The notes under the pieces were generated by a model. The model was not told the DNA's origin, ran no database searches, and saw only the letters and a program-made list of their open reading frames with translations. A DNA stretch of 64,000 nt from Candidatus Cloacimonadota bacterium (GTDB lineage Bacteria; Cloacimonadota; Cloacimonadia; JGIOTU-2), in the NCBI GenBank assembly GCA_030613025.1, contig JAUWMT010000003.1:23669-87668 (forward strand). Reading direction: 5' to 3'. Below, piece after piece: positions 28,322 through 38,649 of the stretch. A program made the translations under genes and the position numbers. Positions within the stretch are counted from its first letter, which is position 1. The number at the start of each line of letters is the position of its first letter.

Positions 28322-28350
28322 AAGCTGCCCCGATGTATCGGGGTCAGCTT
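28322..28350 (-). terminator. Hairpin closing the PIN toxin-antitoxin pair
   Basis: CCCCGAT/ATCGGGG (28328-28334 with 28337-28343), extended by AAGCT/AGCTT arms (28322-28326 with 28346-28350). It overlaps the last base of the small antitoxin-like gene's stop. No strong T run follows, so termination is probable rather than certain. Confidence 0.55.
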
Positions 28351-28541
28351 CATTGGATCGTTAGCGATGTTTTTAATAAACATATTTTCTTTATTAAAGG
28401 TCCTAATATACTATTATTAAAAATCCTTTCCATTTGAATTTTATTAGCTTTGTCGTCGGGGATACCTCTAAACTCTCGTTCAAGCTTTTTTTGAATATCC
28501 CATTTCATTTGTACACAATCAAATCGCTTATGTTTTTTCAT
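28350..28541 (-). CDS. Small antitoxin-like protein paired with a PIN toxin
   Basis: 63 residues: MKKHKRFDCVQMKWDIQKKLEREF followed by a basic, hydrophobic tail. The opening resembles the short partners (KKFDCVxMK...) commonly found with PIN-domain genes. Its ATG shares an ATGA overlap (28538-28541) with the PIN gene stop, so translation is coupled. The C-terminal half (after about residue 40) shows no family similarity that I recognise. Antitoxin role is inferred from size, position and the N-terminal motif. Confidence 0.65.
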   Translation of the reverse strand: MKKHKRFDCVQMKWDIQKKLEREFRGIPDDKANKIQMERIFNNSILGPLIKKICLLKTSLTIQ

Positions 28542-28996
28542 TGTTCAATAACCTCTTTGGGTGAATAAATGTTAATAGGTTTATATCCATTTAGCAAATT
28601 TACTGCTTTATAGCCGCATATTTTATCATAATGTACAATATGTTTGAAATTCCAGCTTATAATTAAATCAACTTCTGCAATGGAAGCAGAAGCAACATGT
28701 TCAGCATCTGATTTACAAGAATTACTAACTACACCAGCTTTCAGGTATTCATCCCGGAGAAAACCAATTTCATCAGAATATTCTAAAAGTTCTAATGAAC
28801 TTGGAGGTAAATCTGCTAAAACTTTCTGAACAAAATCAGGTGCATTGTTAAGTTCACGCAAGGTGGTTGGTGAAACTATGAGAATGAATTTTCCTGCTTT
28901 AATATCATTAAAAAAAGCCTTGCTATCTTCGGAAAACTCATCATCAAAACAACCTCCAAAAACAGAAGTGTCTGCATAAATTCTAAGCTTTTTCAT
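28538..28996 (-). CDS. PIN-domain protein, probable ribonuclease toxin
   Basis: 152 residues. PIN-domain features: RIYADTSVFGGCFDDEF (first metal-binding Asp), a mid-domain acidic residue (TTLRELNN) and KSDAEHVASASIAEVDLIISWNFKHI (Asp and downstream acidic/Asn cluster). The predicted activity is Mg2+-dependent RNA cleavage. The order is toxin first, antitoxin second, the reverse of the most common VapBC layout. No clear ribosome site was found at ATG 28996. The pair is inserted within the run of sorted-protein genes and may be a recent arrival. Confidence 0.82.
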   Translation of the reverse strand: MKKLRIYADTSVFGGCFDDEFSEDSKAFFNDIKAGKFILIVSPTTLRELNNAPDFVQKVLADLPPSSLELLEYSDEIGFLRDEYLKAGVVSNSCKSDAEHVASASIAEVDLIISWNFKHIVHYDKICGYKAVNLLNGYKPINIYSPKEVIEQ

Positions 28997-29019
28997 AATA
29001 AAATACCATTAAAAACAAT

Positions 29020-32000
29020 CTATCTCATCATTATCATTTTTTTTATGATCTCTTTCTTATCAGCAGTGAGTTTGTAGAAGTAGATACCGTTACACAAGGT
29101 CATTCCATTCTCATCTTTGCAGTCCCACTTAAGATTACCAGTAGTTCCTTTTTCATTGCTTTCAGGGATAAAGGTCTTTACCAACTGCCCCTTGACGTTA
29201 TAGATTTTTAGATCAGCATTTTTTGTATTTGCAGGGATTGAAAAAGAGAATGTTGTTGATAGGGATGCAGGATTTGGATAATTTTGATTTAAGGCAAATT
29301 CTATTGTTTGCGGGTATGTTGTAGGAGGTTCTGAGGTAGGGATCGCTTTATCTAATAGATTTTTTGTAAGATTTTGAGAAACATATTTAAACTCATCAAA
29401 AGATCTTGGCTTGAACTTGCATTCAATAGGATCGTCTTGACCAACTTGTTCATCCAGCTTGAGATAGCAATATCCTTCGTCAATATACGCAAAGATAGAA
29501 TCTGCAAAAGATGGTGGATTAGCAAGAATAGCTTCCAATCTCGTAATTGCAGCTTCATAATCCTTTTCTGCCATATAAGTTGAAGTTATAGTATTATATT
29601 TGGTTCTCTCGAGATGTGGATGGGAAACATCATCAATAGTTTCAATATAAGCTCGCAAATCCGTATAATCATGTCCGCTGAACTTTTCCAGATACATTAG
29701 CAACTGCAGAGCATTTTCTGCGGTTCCTGTCTCAGGATAGTTATTTACAATATCTTTCATTGTTAATTTTGCAGGTTCAAACTCATTATTATTTATTAGT
29801 GAAATACCTTGATCATAAAGAACCTTTTCCGGTGGTTTTTCACCATCAAAGATATAAGCATCATAGAACGGATGGAATCTATCTTCAAAGTCTAGGTCAT
29901 TTTCATTTGGGAAAATATTATCTCTTACATCAATCGGAATTTCATCATATCTTCCACACATTAAGAGATATTGATCAAGATAATTATAGCCATCAGGATC
30001 ATATTCAACATATATTGTATTAGGTCCATAAATTCCTACGAATGATGTTAAATTTGGGTAACATCTACGATCACCAATTATTTCTGCACCACCATTATTT
30101 TCAATTATATTTCCTGCCAATACTGCTGAGCCCATGCTTCCTTGAGCTACAACACCATGAGAAATATTTTCGCTAATATCATTATTAAAAGATTGTATGT
30201 GTGTATCATAATAGGAAATGCCCCAGTATTCATTATATTTTATAGTATTACCACTAATATTACCACATTGACTTGAAGGATAAAAAATAGATATACCATT
30301 TCCATTATTATTTGTTATAGTACAATTATTAATTTGATTAATAGATTCATAACTAACAATAGGACAAGCATTAAGATTGTCAAAAGTGCTATTATCAATA
30401 TTCAAACCAGAATTATTTTTTGCAATTATTTGCGAACCATTAGAAAAGGTAGAATTCTCAAATAATAATCCTGAAAAGTTTACCTTTATAAAATTTAGGT
30501 TTGATACATCACAGTAGTTGAAATGTGAGGGCGAATTATCATTTAATTCTATACCATCCCAGAAATAATCACTACCTACTGAACTAATTGTTATCCTGTT
30601 TGTCGAGTCCCCAAGAGCATTAAAGCTGCTATTGTTAACGATTATCCTATCACCAGGAATTGCATGTTCAGCTCCAATATTTGGAATATTTTGAGATGCT
30701 TCTACCCAGGTGTCATACCTCTCTCCTGTTGCTGGGTCCTCCCATATTGTATGATCCGTGCCATATAAACTGGAGCCAGGTTCTAATCGCAATTCAGAAT
30801 TATCATTGATTTCTAATAAACTACGGTGGCCAAGTTGTAAAGTTGAATTGTTATAAACAAACATTTTTGAGTGGTTGTTAATTGTTAAATTGGCAGGTGT
30901 GACATCAGGAGTAATATATATATTTGAATTTTCATTGGCATAAAAATTTGAATGGTTGTCTATTATACAAGCAGATGAAGATTCAAGATCTAACCATGGT
31001 GAATTAAAAAAAATATTAGAATAGTTTTCAATAATAAGAGTAGCATCACATTGAATCCATAAAGAGGAATTAAAATAAATATTTGAGTTATCAGAAATTG
31101 TGAGAGTAACATCATGATATACTGAAAATGCATCAGACACTAAAAAATTTCCTGTTACAGTTTGGGTATTTCGAACCCATCCACCAAGCCCCGAAAGTGT
31201 GAGAAGATCTTCCTGAAACCCTATCTCAGTGAAATCTTGTGGAAATTCATCATAACTACCTGAATACGGACAATAATATTCATAAGGACTCCAGGTATCC
31301 AGATTATTAGTATAATCAAACGCTTCACCCATCTGAACATCGTGATCTCCATTAGTGTCAGGATCATAATCTCCTGGATGATCAATCATTGTATGATACA
31401 TTGAAAATGGGAAATTTCCTGTAAATGTACCATGGTTCCACGGTTCAATTACTATAGTACTAGGACCATAGTGCATTATTAATGGATAATAACCTCTTGC
31501 TGCTGCTGTCCAGTAAAAAGCAAACTCAGGATATCTATACCCAGTTATATGACCTTCAAAATAGGCGGATTCATTTTCTTCACAAGAAGTATGAATAGCT
31601 CTGTTTTTACATAATGCATCGTTATCATTTGCAAGTTCATCAATAAAACCTCCTGAATAACATGGCAAAAGCACAAATATCATTTGTGCACAATCGATGT
31701 ATCTAACACAATCTCGCAATTCTGTATCTCTCAAATCACCATTTCCCGGTAAACTTATATAAGAATGTCCACCAGAAGGAAATCCATGAGTTGCAACAAA
31801 TATAAACAACTGGTCATCCGGACCAAGCTCTGGTACATTAGGGTCATTTGTCTCTTCTCCAGATAAATTACGTAATGTCCTTTTTATACGCCATTCTTGT
31901 GCACTATAGTCTATGTCATCAACGTCGTCCATATTAAAATCATTCGATACACCACTTGTACCATTCTCACCAAAATGTACAAAAATATTTTCATCTGTAT

Positions 32001-32379
32001 AACCATATTTTTCTAATAGAGTACAATATATACCAGAAACAGGATTCCATAGACGACCATCATAGAGTCCATCATGCTGACCGATTATTACTGCATATAA
32101 ATGATCATCAGGATCACGAGTTGGTATTATCGGGTTTGGATCTTGAGGTATATCCAAAACCTCTGGTCTGGGTGCATAAGAAATCAATTCAAAATCATCT
32201 TCAATATTTTTCGGATAGATATTTTTATCGATCACCTGATATGCACCGGTCGCTATATCGACAAAAACATAACGACAGGGATGATGCCACATGGCTGATG
32301 GGATATCATTTATAAAAAAGACCCAGTTATTATCATAAGTAGGAACTAACATTTGACTTTCGTCATTATACATTTCCAA
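29020..32379 (-). pseudogene. Caspase/legumain-like cysteine protease with beta-helix and sorting domain (5' part cut off by a stop codon)
   Basis: About 1119 residues of a longer gene. Residues about 85-330 form a C13/caspase-like peptidase: YAVIIGQHDGLYDG, FIFVATHGFPSGGHS (His) and FVLLPCYSGGFIDEL (Cys), a plausible His-Cys pair. Residues about 410-800 are a right-handed beta-helix with many N/S repeats (DNSNIYFNSS; NHSKMFVYNNS). A helical TPR-like part covers about 860-1000. The end is a sorting domain (LKIYNVKGQLVKTF... GIYFYKLTADKKEIIKKMIMMR). The frame start at 32379 is TTG without a ribosome site; the same frame continues upstream past TAA 32413-32415 to a signal peptide. So this is a one-mutation pseudogene or needs readthrough. 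Confidence 0.8.
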
Positions 32380-32412
32380 TACATCTTGAATACTTATACT
32401 TGTGTTTTTTAC

Positions 32413-32562
32413 TTACACATCTACATTTCCAATATCATTGGGTAATATCTGATTCAAAACCAAATCTTCTGCATCATTTTTTGTTATCTCTGCATGCAAA
32501 GACACAGAAGACACGAATACTAAAAGCACTAATAGTGCTATTTTGAATTTTGTTATACTCAT
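32413..32562 (-). pseudogene. Signal-peptide fragment of the caspase-like protease gene
   Basis: ATG 32562 follows an AGGAGAATCAG site and encodes MSITKFKIALLVLLVFVSSV, a good signal peptide, then LHAEITKNDAEDLVLNQIL, ending at TAA (32413-32415). The stop is in frame with the protease body (32562 minus 32379 is 61 codons). The context VDV-stop-VKN suggests a Tyr codon changed to TAA. As read, only a 49-residue secreted peptide is made. Confidence 0.78.
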
Positions 32563-32594
32563 CTGATTCTCCTTATTCCGATTGTTTATCGGGT

Positions 32595-34055
32595 TTATTT
32601 GAGCATTATTACTTTTTCAACTTTTTTACTTACTCCATTCAATTTCAAATCCATTAAGTAGATACCGGAACTACAACACCGATTATTTTCGTCTCTTCCA
32701 TTCCATGTAACATTGTGTTCACCTCCTTTCATTTTTTGGTTAATTATTTGTTTAATTAACCCCCCTTTTATATCATAAATTTTTAATTCAACAAATCCAT
32801 GTTCTTTAATTGAAAAATTGATCATTGTGTTTATTTTAAATGGATTAGGATAAAGAGATAAAGTAACTTCTGAAATTGGAGGATATTGGGGATCTGCTCC
32901 TACTTGTGGCTCTTGCACAAAATTACCATTCCCGTCATTGAAAACGATATTTAAAAGTGATGGTGTGGACTGACCAAAGTATCTTATAGAAATCATGTCA
33001 TCGTATTCATTTCCATCTAAATCTGAACAAAAAAAATCATAATGATAAGCATACAAACTATCATAAAATAATGTATAGTAGCTTGGTTCCGATAGATTGA
33101 AGTTCCCCTCATTATATAGTACATATTCACATCCAATAATATCAGGTAAGCTGTCTTTATTTACATCGGAGATTAAAAACTCACTCAAACCAAACTCATA
33201 AACTATTTCATGCAGCAAGAAAATATCATCACCTAAATTTTCATATATTCTAAAAAAAGTCCAGCCAAGGAAAAAATTATATTCATAACCAATTACATCA
33301 TTATCTCCATCATTATCCATATCTGCAATTGAAACTCTTAGATTATAATTTATACTGTCTAAAACCAATGGATTGGGATTAATAGGATAAGAGTACATAT
33401 ATGTTTCTTCCCCTGAAACAACTATCTCATTACCTCCATTTTCATTCAAATCTCCACAAGCAAGTCCATTTGGAGGAAAGTATAAATCAAAATATGACGG
33501 TAATGAAAACCCTCCATTACCTTCATTCAATAAATAACCCCAGAAAAAACCATTATTGGAAAGAACTAATAAATCTACATTATTATCATTGTCTATGTCG
33601 CCATAGGTAATATAAGAAAAAGTTTCACTATTATTTAATGTAAAATCTGCAAATATATTAAAAAATCCATATTCATTATAAAATATTCTAATATACCTAT
33701 CTGCTGTCCCCGATGAATGGTCTGATCTAAAAGCAATTATATCGGGGTAATTATCATTATCTATATTTTGTGCAAAAATATTTTGTTGATAACCACAAAA
33801 AACAAATGATGTATCAAAAATGGAAAATGTCCCATTACCTTCATTTTTTAAAATAGAAATCGTTGGATTATTATATTCCCATCCAGTTTTATGTCCCACC
33901 ACAATGTCATTATCTCCATCCAAATCTAAATCTCCTGCGTAAACGGACCATGCAGCACAAGGGATGGTATATTCTGCAGCAAAGGTTGTAGTAAAAATTA
34001 GTAAGAAGAAAAGGAGCAAAACTACGTATTTTATCTTATATATTTTTTCCTCCAT
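32595..34055 (-). CDS. Secreted FG-GAP/VCBS-repeat protein with sorting domain
   Basis: 486 residues; signal peptide about 8-27 (ending TTFA|A). The mature part holds repeated Ca2+-binding-like blades with Asp-rich loops: GDLDLDGDNDIVVG, QNIDNDNYPDIIAF, GDIDNDNNVDLLVL, GDLNENGGNEIVVS, ADMDNDGDNDVIGY, SDVNKDSLPDIIGC and SDLDGNEYDDMISI. Seven blades suggest a beta-propeller. The last about 80 residues are a sorting domain (LKIYDIKGGLIKQI; WNGRDENNRCCSSGIYLMDLK). It probably binds a surface ligand or acts as an adhesion module; no enzyme motif is seen. Confidence 0.87.
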   Translation of the reverse strand: MEEKIYKIKYVVLLLFFLLIFTTTFAAEYTIPCAAWSVYAGDLDLDGDNDIVVGHKTGWEYNNPTISILKNEGNGTFSIFDTSFVFCGYQQNIFAQNIDNDNYPDIIAFRSDHSSGTADRYIRIFYNEYGFFNIFADFTLNNSETFSYITYGDIDNDNNVDLLVLSNNGFFWGYLLNEGNGGFSLPSYFDLYFPPNGLACGDLNENGGNEIVVSGEETYMYSYPINPNPLVLDSINYNLRVSIADMDNDGDNDVIGYEYNFFLGWTFFRIYENLGDDIFLLHEIVYEFGLSEFLISDVNKDSLPDIIGCEYVLYNEGNFNLSEPSYYTLFYDSLYAYHYDFFCSDLDGNEYDDMISIRYFGQSTPSLLNIVFNDGNGNFVQEPQVGADPQYPPISEVTLSLYPNPFKINTMINFSIKEHGFVELKIYDIKGGLIKQIINQKMKGGEHNVTWNGRDENNRCCSSGIYLMDLKLNGVSKKVEKVIMLK

Positions 34056-34108
34056 AATATGCGTAAAATCATTTCAGAAAAACAATCTGTCAATTTTTTT
34101 TATTCAAT

Positions 34109-35503
34109 CTATCTCATCATTATCATTTTGTGTGTTACGGATGCATCGTCAGTAGAGACTTTATAGAAGTAAATGCCGTTGTTAATCTTCTTGCCCTGGA
34201 TATCTTTACCGTTCCAGTGAATTTCTCCCTGACCAAAGGCATTGGTGTGAGTGTGGAATTCATTCACAAGCTGTCCTTTGAGGTTGAAGATCGACACAGT
34301 CGCTTCTTTATAGTTATGTGATTTCAGCATAAACGAAATAATCGTACCATTGATGAAGGGATTGGGAACGTTCTTTATAAATATGTCACCCTGCATTTGC
34401 GGATCATCAATCGAAGTGACTGGTCCCATTGTTCCATACACACAGTCAATATTTTGCGTGGGATTGGAATCGTCAATATCAAAAGTATGATTTTCTCCAA
34501 ATCCAGCTTCCAGGTCAAGTCCGTTTCGTCCAAGTTTAAACTCTACATACTTCCATGAGCCGGCAGGGAATAAAATATCACCGCTCCAGAGCACGTCAGG
34601 AGTTACTTCTGTAAGAGGATTGTTCACAATGCCGAAATCCCAATCCAGGGGTTCAACATTGCCGTACACACCAAGTGAATCAAACACATAGCCAGCACCA
34701 GCGGAATCAGCTATATCTACATAGATCGTAACTGTAACATCAATATCAGTGAAATCATTAGGATCCAGATCGTTGAAATACACAACCGGCAAGATCATTG
34801 TTGGTGAAGAATCATCGATGGTAAGCGTTCGGTTGCCGATCTGATCTTCCCAATTACCGCCATTTACGAATTTATATTCCTGGCTTGGATTTGTTCCGGC
34901 TGTAAATAATACATCACCTGCATAAATATCACTACCCTGGTTTGTGAGTACATCTACTCCTGGTGACCAGCCATTAAACGATCCTGCAACTGAAACCGGT
35001 TCAATTGGTCCGACAAAACTCATATCAACCTGGAAGGTAACTGTCACATCCTGACTGATCCCACCAACTATATAATACTCGCCGGGATTATCCGCATCAA
35101 AAGGACCTGCACCTGACTGGTCTGTTCCATAAGAATATGTTGCATCAGTGGAATCATACCCTTCGCAGTAGAAATGAATGGTTTCACCGGAATAAAAGTA
35201 CGTATCGGGAATAATTCCCATATACTCATCATTATCTCCAACATCAGTATTATAAACCATTGCAACATCCAGCCATGAAGTCTCATAAGATTTCTTATAA
35301 TACAATTTTGCAGAAAGACTATCACCACGACCTGGTTGATCTGTTACTCCGGATTTCCATATTTGATAATAGACGGTGATATCATCACCATTTGTTTGAT
35401 TGGTGCCTGAATTAGGCCAGATATTTCCGCTCCAACCGATTGCCGCATTCAGCATGCTTGCAAATAGTAAAACGAAAACAAACAAAACTATAACTTTTTT
35501 CAT
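34109..35503 (-). CDS. Secreted starch-binding (CBM20/E-set-like) protein with sorting domain
   Basis: 464 residues; GGAGGAG site and signal peptide (MKKVIVLFVFVLLFASMLNA). Residues about 21-145 form an Ig-like domain beginning AIGWSGNIWPNS. About 150-248 form a CBM20/SusF-like module (VTVTFQVDMSFVGPIEPVSV; AGSFNGWSPGVDVLTNQG; YKFVNGGNWEDQIGNR). About 255-370 form another E-set-like domain. The sorting domain ends KMIMMR. The first two domains are nearly the same as those of the 35950 gene, so one arose from the other recently. No catalytic residues; presumably a cell-surface glucan binder. Confidence 0.86.
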   Translation of the reverse strand: MKKVIVLFVFVLLFASMLNAAIGWSGNIWPNSGTNQTNGDDITVYYQIWKSGVTDQPGRGDSLSAKLYYKKSYETSWLDVAMVYNTDVGDNDEYMGIIPDTYFYSGETIHFYCEGYDSTDATYSYGTDQSGAGPFDADNPGEYYIVGGISQDVTVTFQVDMSFVGPIEPVSVAGSFNGWSPGVDVLTNQGSDIYAGDVLFTAGTNPSQEYKFVNGGNWEDQIGNRTLTIDDSSPTMILPVVYFNDLDPNDFTDIDVTVTIYVDIADSAGAGYVFDSLGVYGNVEPLDWDFGIVNNPLTEVTPDVLWSGDILFPAGSWKYVEFKLGRNGLDLEAGFGENHTFDIDDSNPTQNIDCVYGTMGPVTSIDDPQMQGDIFIKNVPNPFINGTIISFMLKSHNYKEATVSIFNLKGQLVNEFHTHTNAFGQGEIHWNGKDIQGKKINNGIYFYKVSTDDASVTHKMIMMR

Positions 35504-35648
35504 GTGCTCCTCCGATTAAGTCTTTCAGATTATGTGTTAGACAATTTATTTTGTGTCAAGTTTTTGTGAAATTTACACGAACTTTATGATTAAAGTAAAT
35601 AATTCTAAGTCCATATCCGTCTGAAAAGTTAAATTATAGAAAGCGAGA

Positions 35649-35806
35649 AACCGTTCCCAGTTAAATAATGAAAGATTTAACGGGACAGGTGAAACGGTTA
35701 ATACATTTTTTTGTTTCATTAACCACCAACTTATCCGTCAAAGACGGAGTAAACAGTCCTTTGGTGGTTAATAGGAAGATAGCTAATTGTAACCGATTTA
35801 TCGGTT
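35649..35806. other. Cluster of three hairpins in an intergenic region (candidate structured RNA or mobile palindrome)
   Basis: The 446-base gap 35504-35949 has no gene but three consecutive strong dyads. (1) AACCGTT/AACGGTT at 35649-35655/35693-35699 enclosing CCC(A)GTTAAAT/ATTTAACGGG (35656-35666/35675-35684). (2) A perfect 12-bp ATTAACCACCAA/TTGGTGGTTAAT (35718-35729/35761-35772) enclosing TCCGTC-AAA-GACGGA (35734-35748). (3) AACCGA/TCGGTT (35791-35806). Strand and function cannot be told from one copy. Confidence 0.6.
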
Positions 35807-35887
35807 TCCAAATATTTGATGCATTTTCTAACATATTTCTAATTACACACTTTTTAGAGTAAACTCAATTCTTTTGATTATTGTCAT

Positions 35888-35929
35888 AAAAAAAGAAAAA
35901 GACTCGAACACAGATCATGCATTCGAGTC
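35888..35929 (-). terminator. Rho-independent terminator of the 35950 gene
   Basis: Stem GACTCGAA/TTCGAGTC (35901-35908 with 35922-35929). On the minus strand it is followed by a run of 12 T broken by one C (35888-35900). It lies 20 bases past the gene stop. Confidence 0.85.
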
Positions 35930-35949
35930 TATAATTTATACTGCTTATC

Positions 35950-38619
35950 TTATCGCAGAATTATTGTTTTGTGAATATCGGAAACTTTATCATCAACTTT
36001 CAATTTAACGAAGTAAATACCAGCGCTCAAATCCGTGCCATCCCACCTGAAAGTGTGAATTCCGGAATCGCGATTTTCATTCATTATAGTAGATACTCGC
36101 TCACCTTTTACATTGTAAATCACTATTTCAACATGTGAATTATCCTTAAGAGAAAAGGAGATCGTTGTTGAAGAATTGAATGGATTTGGATAACTTGCAT
36201 GGAGTGCAGTTTCATAACTTTGTTGCTCATCTCCCGTATCCATAAGCTCGATGACTGTGATGAATACAGTATCCGGGGCGGACCATGAATCTCCATCATA
36301 CACTAAGAGTTCAATCGGGAATACCTCGTCCTGCGTAACCCAGGGGGCAGTAAAACTCGGATCAACAATTGTCGGATCATCAAGTGTGATTTCAGCAGGT
36401 GTCGTCCACAAATATGTTAAAGGAAGACCTTCCGGGTCATAGGAGCCGGATCCGTCAAGCTGAACAAAAACACCTTCGTTAACTGTCTGATCCGGACCTG
36501 CATCTGCAACCGGTGTATTATTTATAATATCAACTGTGATTGGATTTGTAGGACCGGATTCACCTTCCGGATACATTGCAGTAACGAAATATTCATATTG
36601 ACCATAAGCTAAATTCATATCATAATATGAAGTTGTGGGCACATAAACTAAAGCAATTATATCGTAATTACGATAAACTTTATAATAGATCACTTCGCGA
36701 GCATCTGATGCAGGAGCATCCCAGTCGATCATCACATTACTGCCATTTACATCATAAGTCAGATTGGTGGGCGGATCAAGAGGTACGGCAGCAACAGTAA
36801 TATAATCCAATTCTGTAATGCTGTCTGTTCCAAATATATTGATCACAGTGAGAGTAACAGAAAAGGTGCCTGCGGTATTGTAAGTGTGGACAGGATTTTG
36901 TACTACACTTGTCCCGCCATCACCGAAATCCCACTCCCAGCTTATAATATCCGGATAGGATTCATCATTAAATGTAACTTCCAAAGGTACAGAACCCGTT
37001 ATAGGAAATCCTTTGAAATCAGCAGTTGGCGGTACGCTATTCAAGACGGTGATCACAACTTGATCCGGATCGGAGTATAACACTCCATCAAAAACGATCA
37101 GTGAAAAAATAAAATCAGTATCTTCAACTACAATAGGTGACACGAAGTTCGGATCCACGGCTGTGGAATCAGAGAGTACTATTCCTTCAGGAGAAATCCA
37201 GTGGTAGATGAGAGGTAATCCGTCCGGATCATATGAACCGGAACCATCAAGATATACTATGTCCTCTTCGATCACAACTTGATCAATTCCTGCATCTGCA
37301 ACGGGCGGTGTGTTTGGTCCGATAAAAACCGTCTGTGTGTTGGAAGGAAGCGATTCGCCTTCCGGATAGAATGCTGTGGCATAATAAATATGACTACCCA
37401 AAGGTACCGAAGTATCGGTAAAGCTTGTGGTGGGAGAATAAATCAGAGCAAAAACTGAATCATCGCGATAGAGCTTGTAATAATCCACATCACGTTTTGC
37501 AGGAGCATCCCAATCAAGAAATACATCCGTATCATTTACTGTTGCAGAGAGATTTGTTGGTGATTTGGGATTGAAATCATCATAAAACACAGCAGGTATT
37601 GTCGTGATAGTATCATCAATAGTAAAATTTCTATTTGGCAGTCCATATAATTCATAGTTCTCATTGAGGCAGTATTTATACTCGATCACATCACCGACAC
37701 TACCGTAGAATGAATACTCTCCTGTATAAATCTCATCGCCATCTACATCGGTCAGTTCCCATTTTGACCAGTTATTCATCGAGCCGCTCACAGATGAAGT
37801 ATCAACATCCGGTACGAACCAGTCATTGATTATCTGCACAGACATATCAACCTGAAAGGTAACATGTATTTCATCTGGTGGAATATCATTGAAATATACG
37901 GGAGGTAACACCATTGTTGGCGAGGAATCATCGATCGTAAGAATTCGATTCCCGATCTGATCTTCCCAGTTTCCGCCATTTACAAATTTGTATTCATGGC
38001 TTGGATTTGTTCCGGCAGCAAACAGTATGTCTCCTGCATATAGGTCATTACCCTGGTTTGTGAGCACATCTACTCCCGGTGACCAGCCATTAAATGATCC
38101 TGCGGCAGAAACCGGTTCAATAGGTCCGACAACGCTCATGTCAACCTGAAAAGTCACAGTCACATCTTGATTTAATCCAGCTATGATATAGTACTCGCCG
38201 GGATTGTTCACATCAAAAGGACCAGCATTGTTCTGATCTGTTCCATAAGAATAGGTGCCATCAGTGGAATCGTATCCTTCGCAATAGAAGAAAATCGTGT
38301 CGCCTGAATTGAAGATGGAATTAGGTATTACTCCATAATATTCATCATTGTTGTAAACATCGACATTGAAGGTCATCAATTCTGATGTGTAGGAAGTTTG
38401 GGATTGAGTTTTGTAATAGATCGTAACAGAAATACTATCTCCCTGCCCGGGTAAGTTCGTCACACCATCTTTCCAAATTTGATAGTACACAGTAATATCA
38501 AGGCCATTTGTATGATCGCTATAGGAGTTCGGCCAAATATTACCGCTCCATCCGATCACTGCGTGAAGAGAGCTTGCCAGTACAAGCATCAAAACCGCAA
38601 TTATTAGAGATTTTTTCAT
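35950..38619 (-). CDS. Large secreted starch-binding protein with Fn3/PKD repeats and sorting domain
   Basis: 889 residues; AAGGAG site; signal peptide MKKSLIIAVLMLVLASSLHA. Domain order: Ig-like AIGWSGNIWPNS domain (about 21-145); CBM20-like module (about 150-247); a second CBM20-like module (about 250-345, VSGSMNNWSKWELTDVDGD); Fn3 (about 350-430); PKD/K-like (about 435-530, ADAGIDQVVIEEDIVYLDGSGSYDPDG); PKD (about 535-620, WEWDFGDGGTSVVQNPVHTY); Fn3 (about 625-705); PKD/K-like (about 710-800); sorting domain to DIHKTIILR. The first about 245 residues nearly duplicate the 34109 protein. It lies next to the MalG gene, supporting a glucan-capture role. Confidence 0.87.
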   Translation of the reverse strand: MKKSLIIAVLMLVLASSLHAVIGWSGNIWPNSYSDHTNGLDITVYYQIWKDGVTNLPGQGDSISVTIYYKTQSQTSYTSELMTFNVDVYNNDEYYGVIPNSIFNSGDTIFFYCEGYDSTDGTYSYGTDQNNAGPFDVNNPGEYYIIAGLNQDVTVTFQVDMSVVGPIEPVSAAGSFNGWSPGVDVLTNQGNDLYAGDILFAAGTNPSHEYKFVNGGNWEDQIGNRILTIDDSSPTMVLPPVYFNDIPPDEIHVTFQVDMSVQIINDWFVPDVDTSSVSGSMNNWSKWELTDVDGDEIYTGEYSFYGSVGDVIEYKYCLNENYELYGLPNRNFTIDDTITTIPAVFYDDFNPKSPTNLSATVNDTDVFLDWDAPAKRDVDYYKLYRDDSVFALIYSPTTSFTDTSVPLGSHIYYATAFYPEGESLPSNTQTVFIGPNTPPVADAGIDQVVIEEDIVYLDGSGSYDPDGLPLIYHWISPEGIVLSDSTAVDPNFVSPIVVEDTDFIFSLIVFDGVLYSDPDQVVITVLNSVPPTADFKGFPITGSVPLEVTFNDESYPDIISWEWDFGDGGTSVVQNPVHTYNTAGTFSVTLTVINIFGTDSITELDYITVAAVPLDPPTNLTYDVNGSNVMIDWDAPASDAREVIYYKVYRNYDIIALVYVPTTSYYDMNLAYGQYEYFVTAMYPEGESGPTNPITVDIINNTPVADAGPDQTVNEGVFVQLDGSGSYDPEGLPLTYLWTTPAEITLDDPTIVDPSFTAPWVTQDEVFPIELLVYDGDSWSAPDTVFITVIELMDTGDEQQSYETALHASYPNPFNSSTTISFSLKDNSHVEIVIYNVKGERVSTIMNENRDSGIHTFRWDGTDLSAGIYFVKLKVDDKVSDIHKTIILR

Positions 38620-38649
38620 GTTTAACTCCTTATATTTAATTTCATTTTT

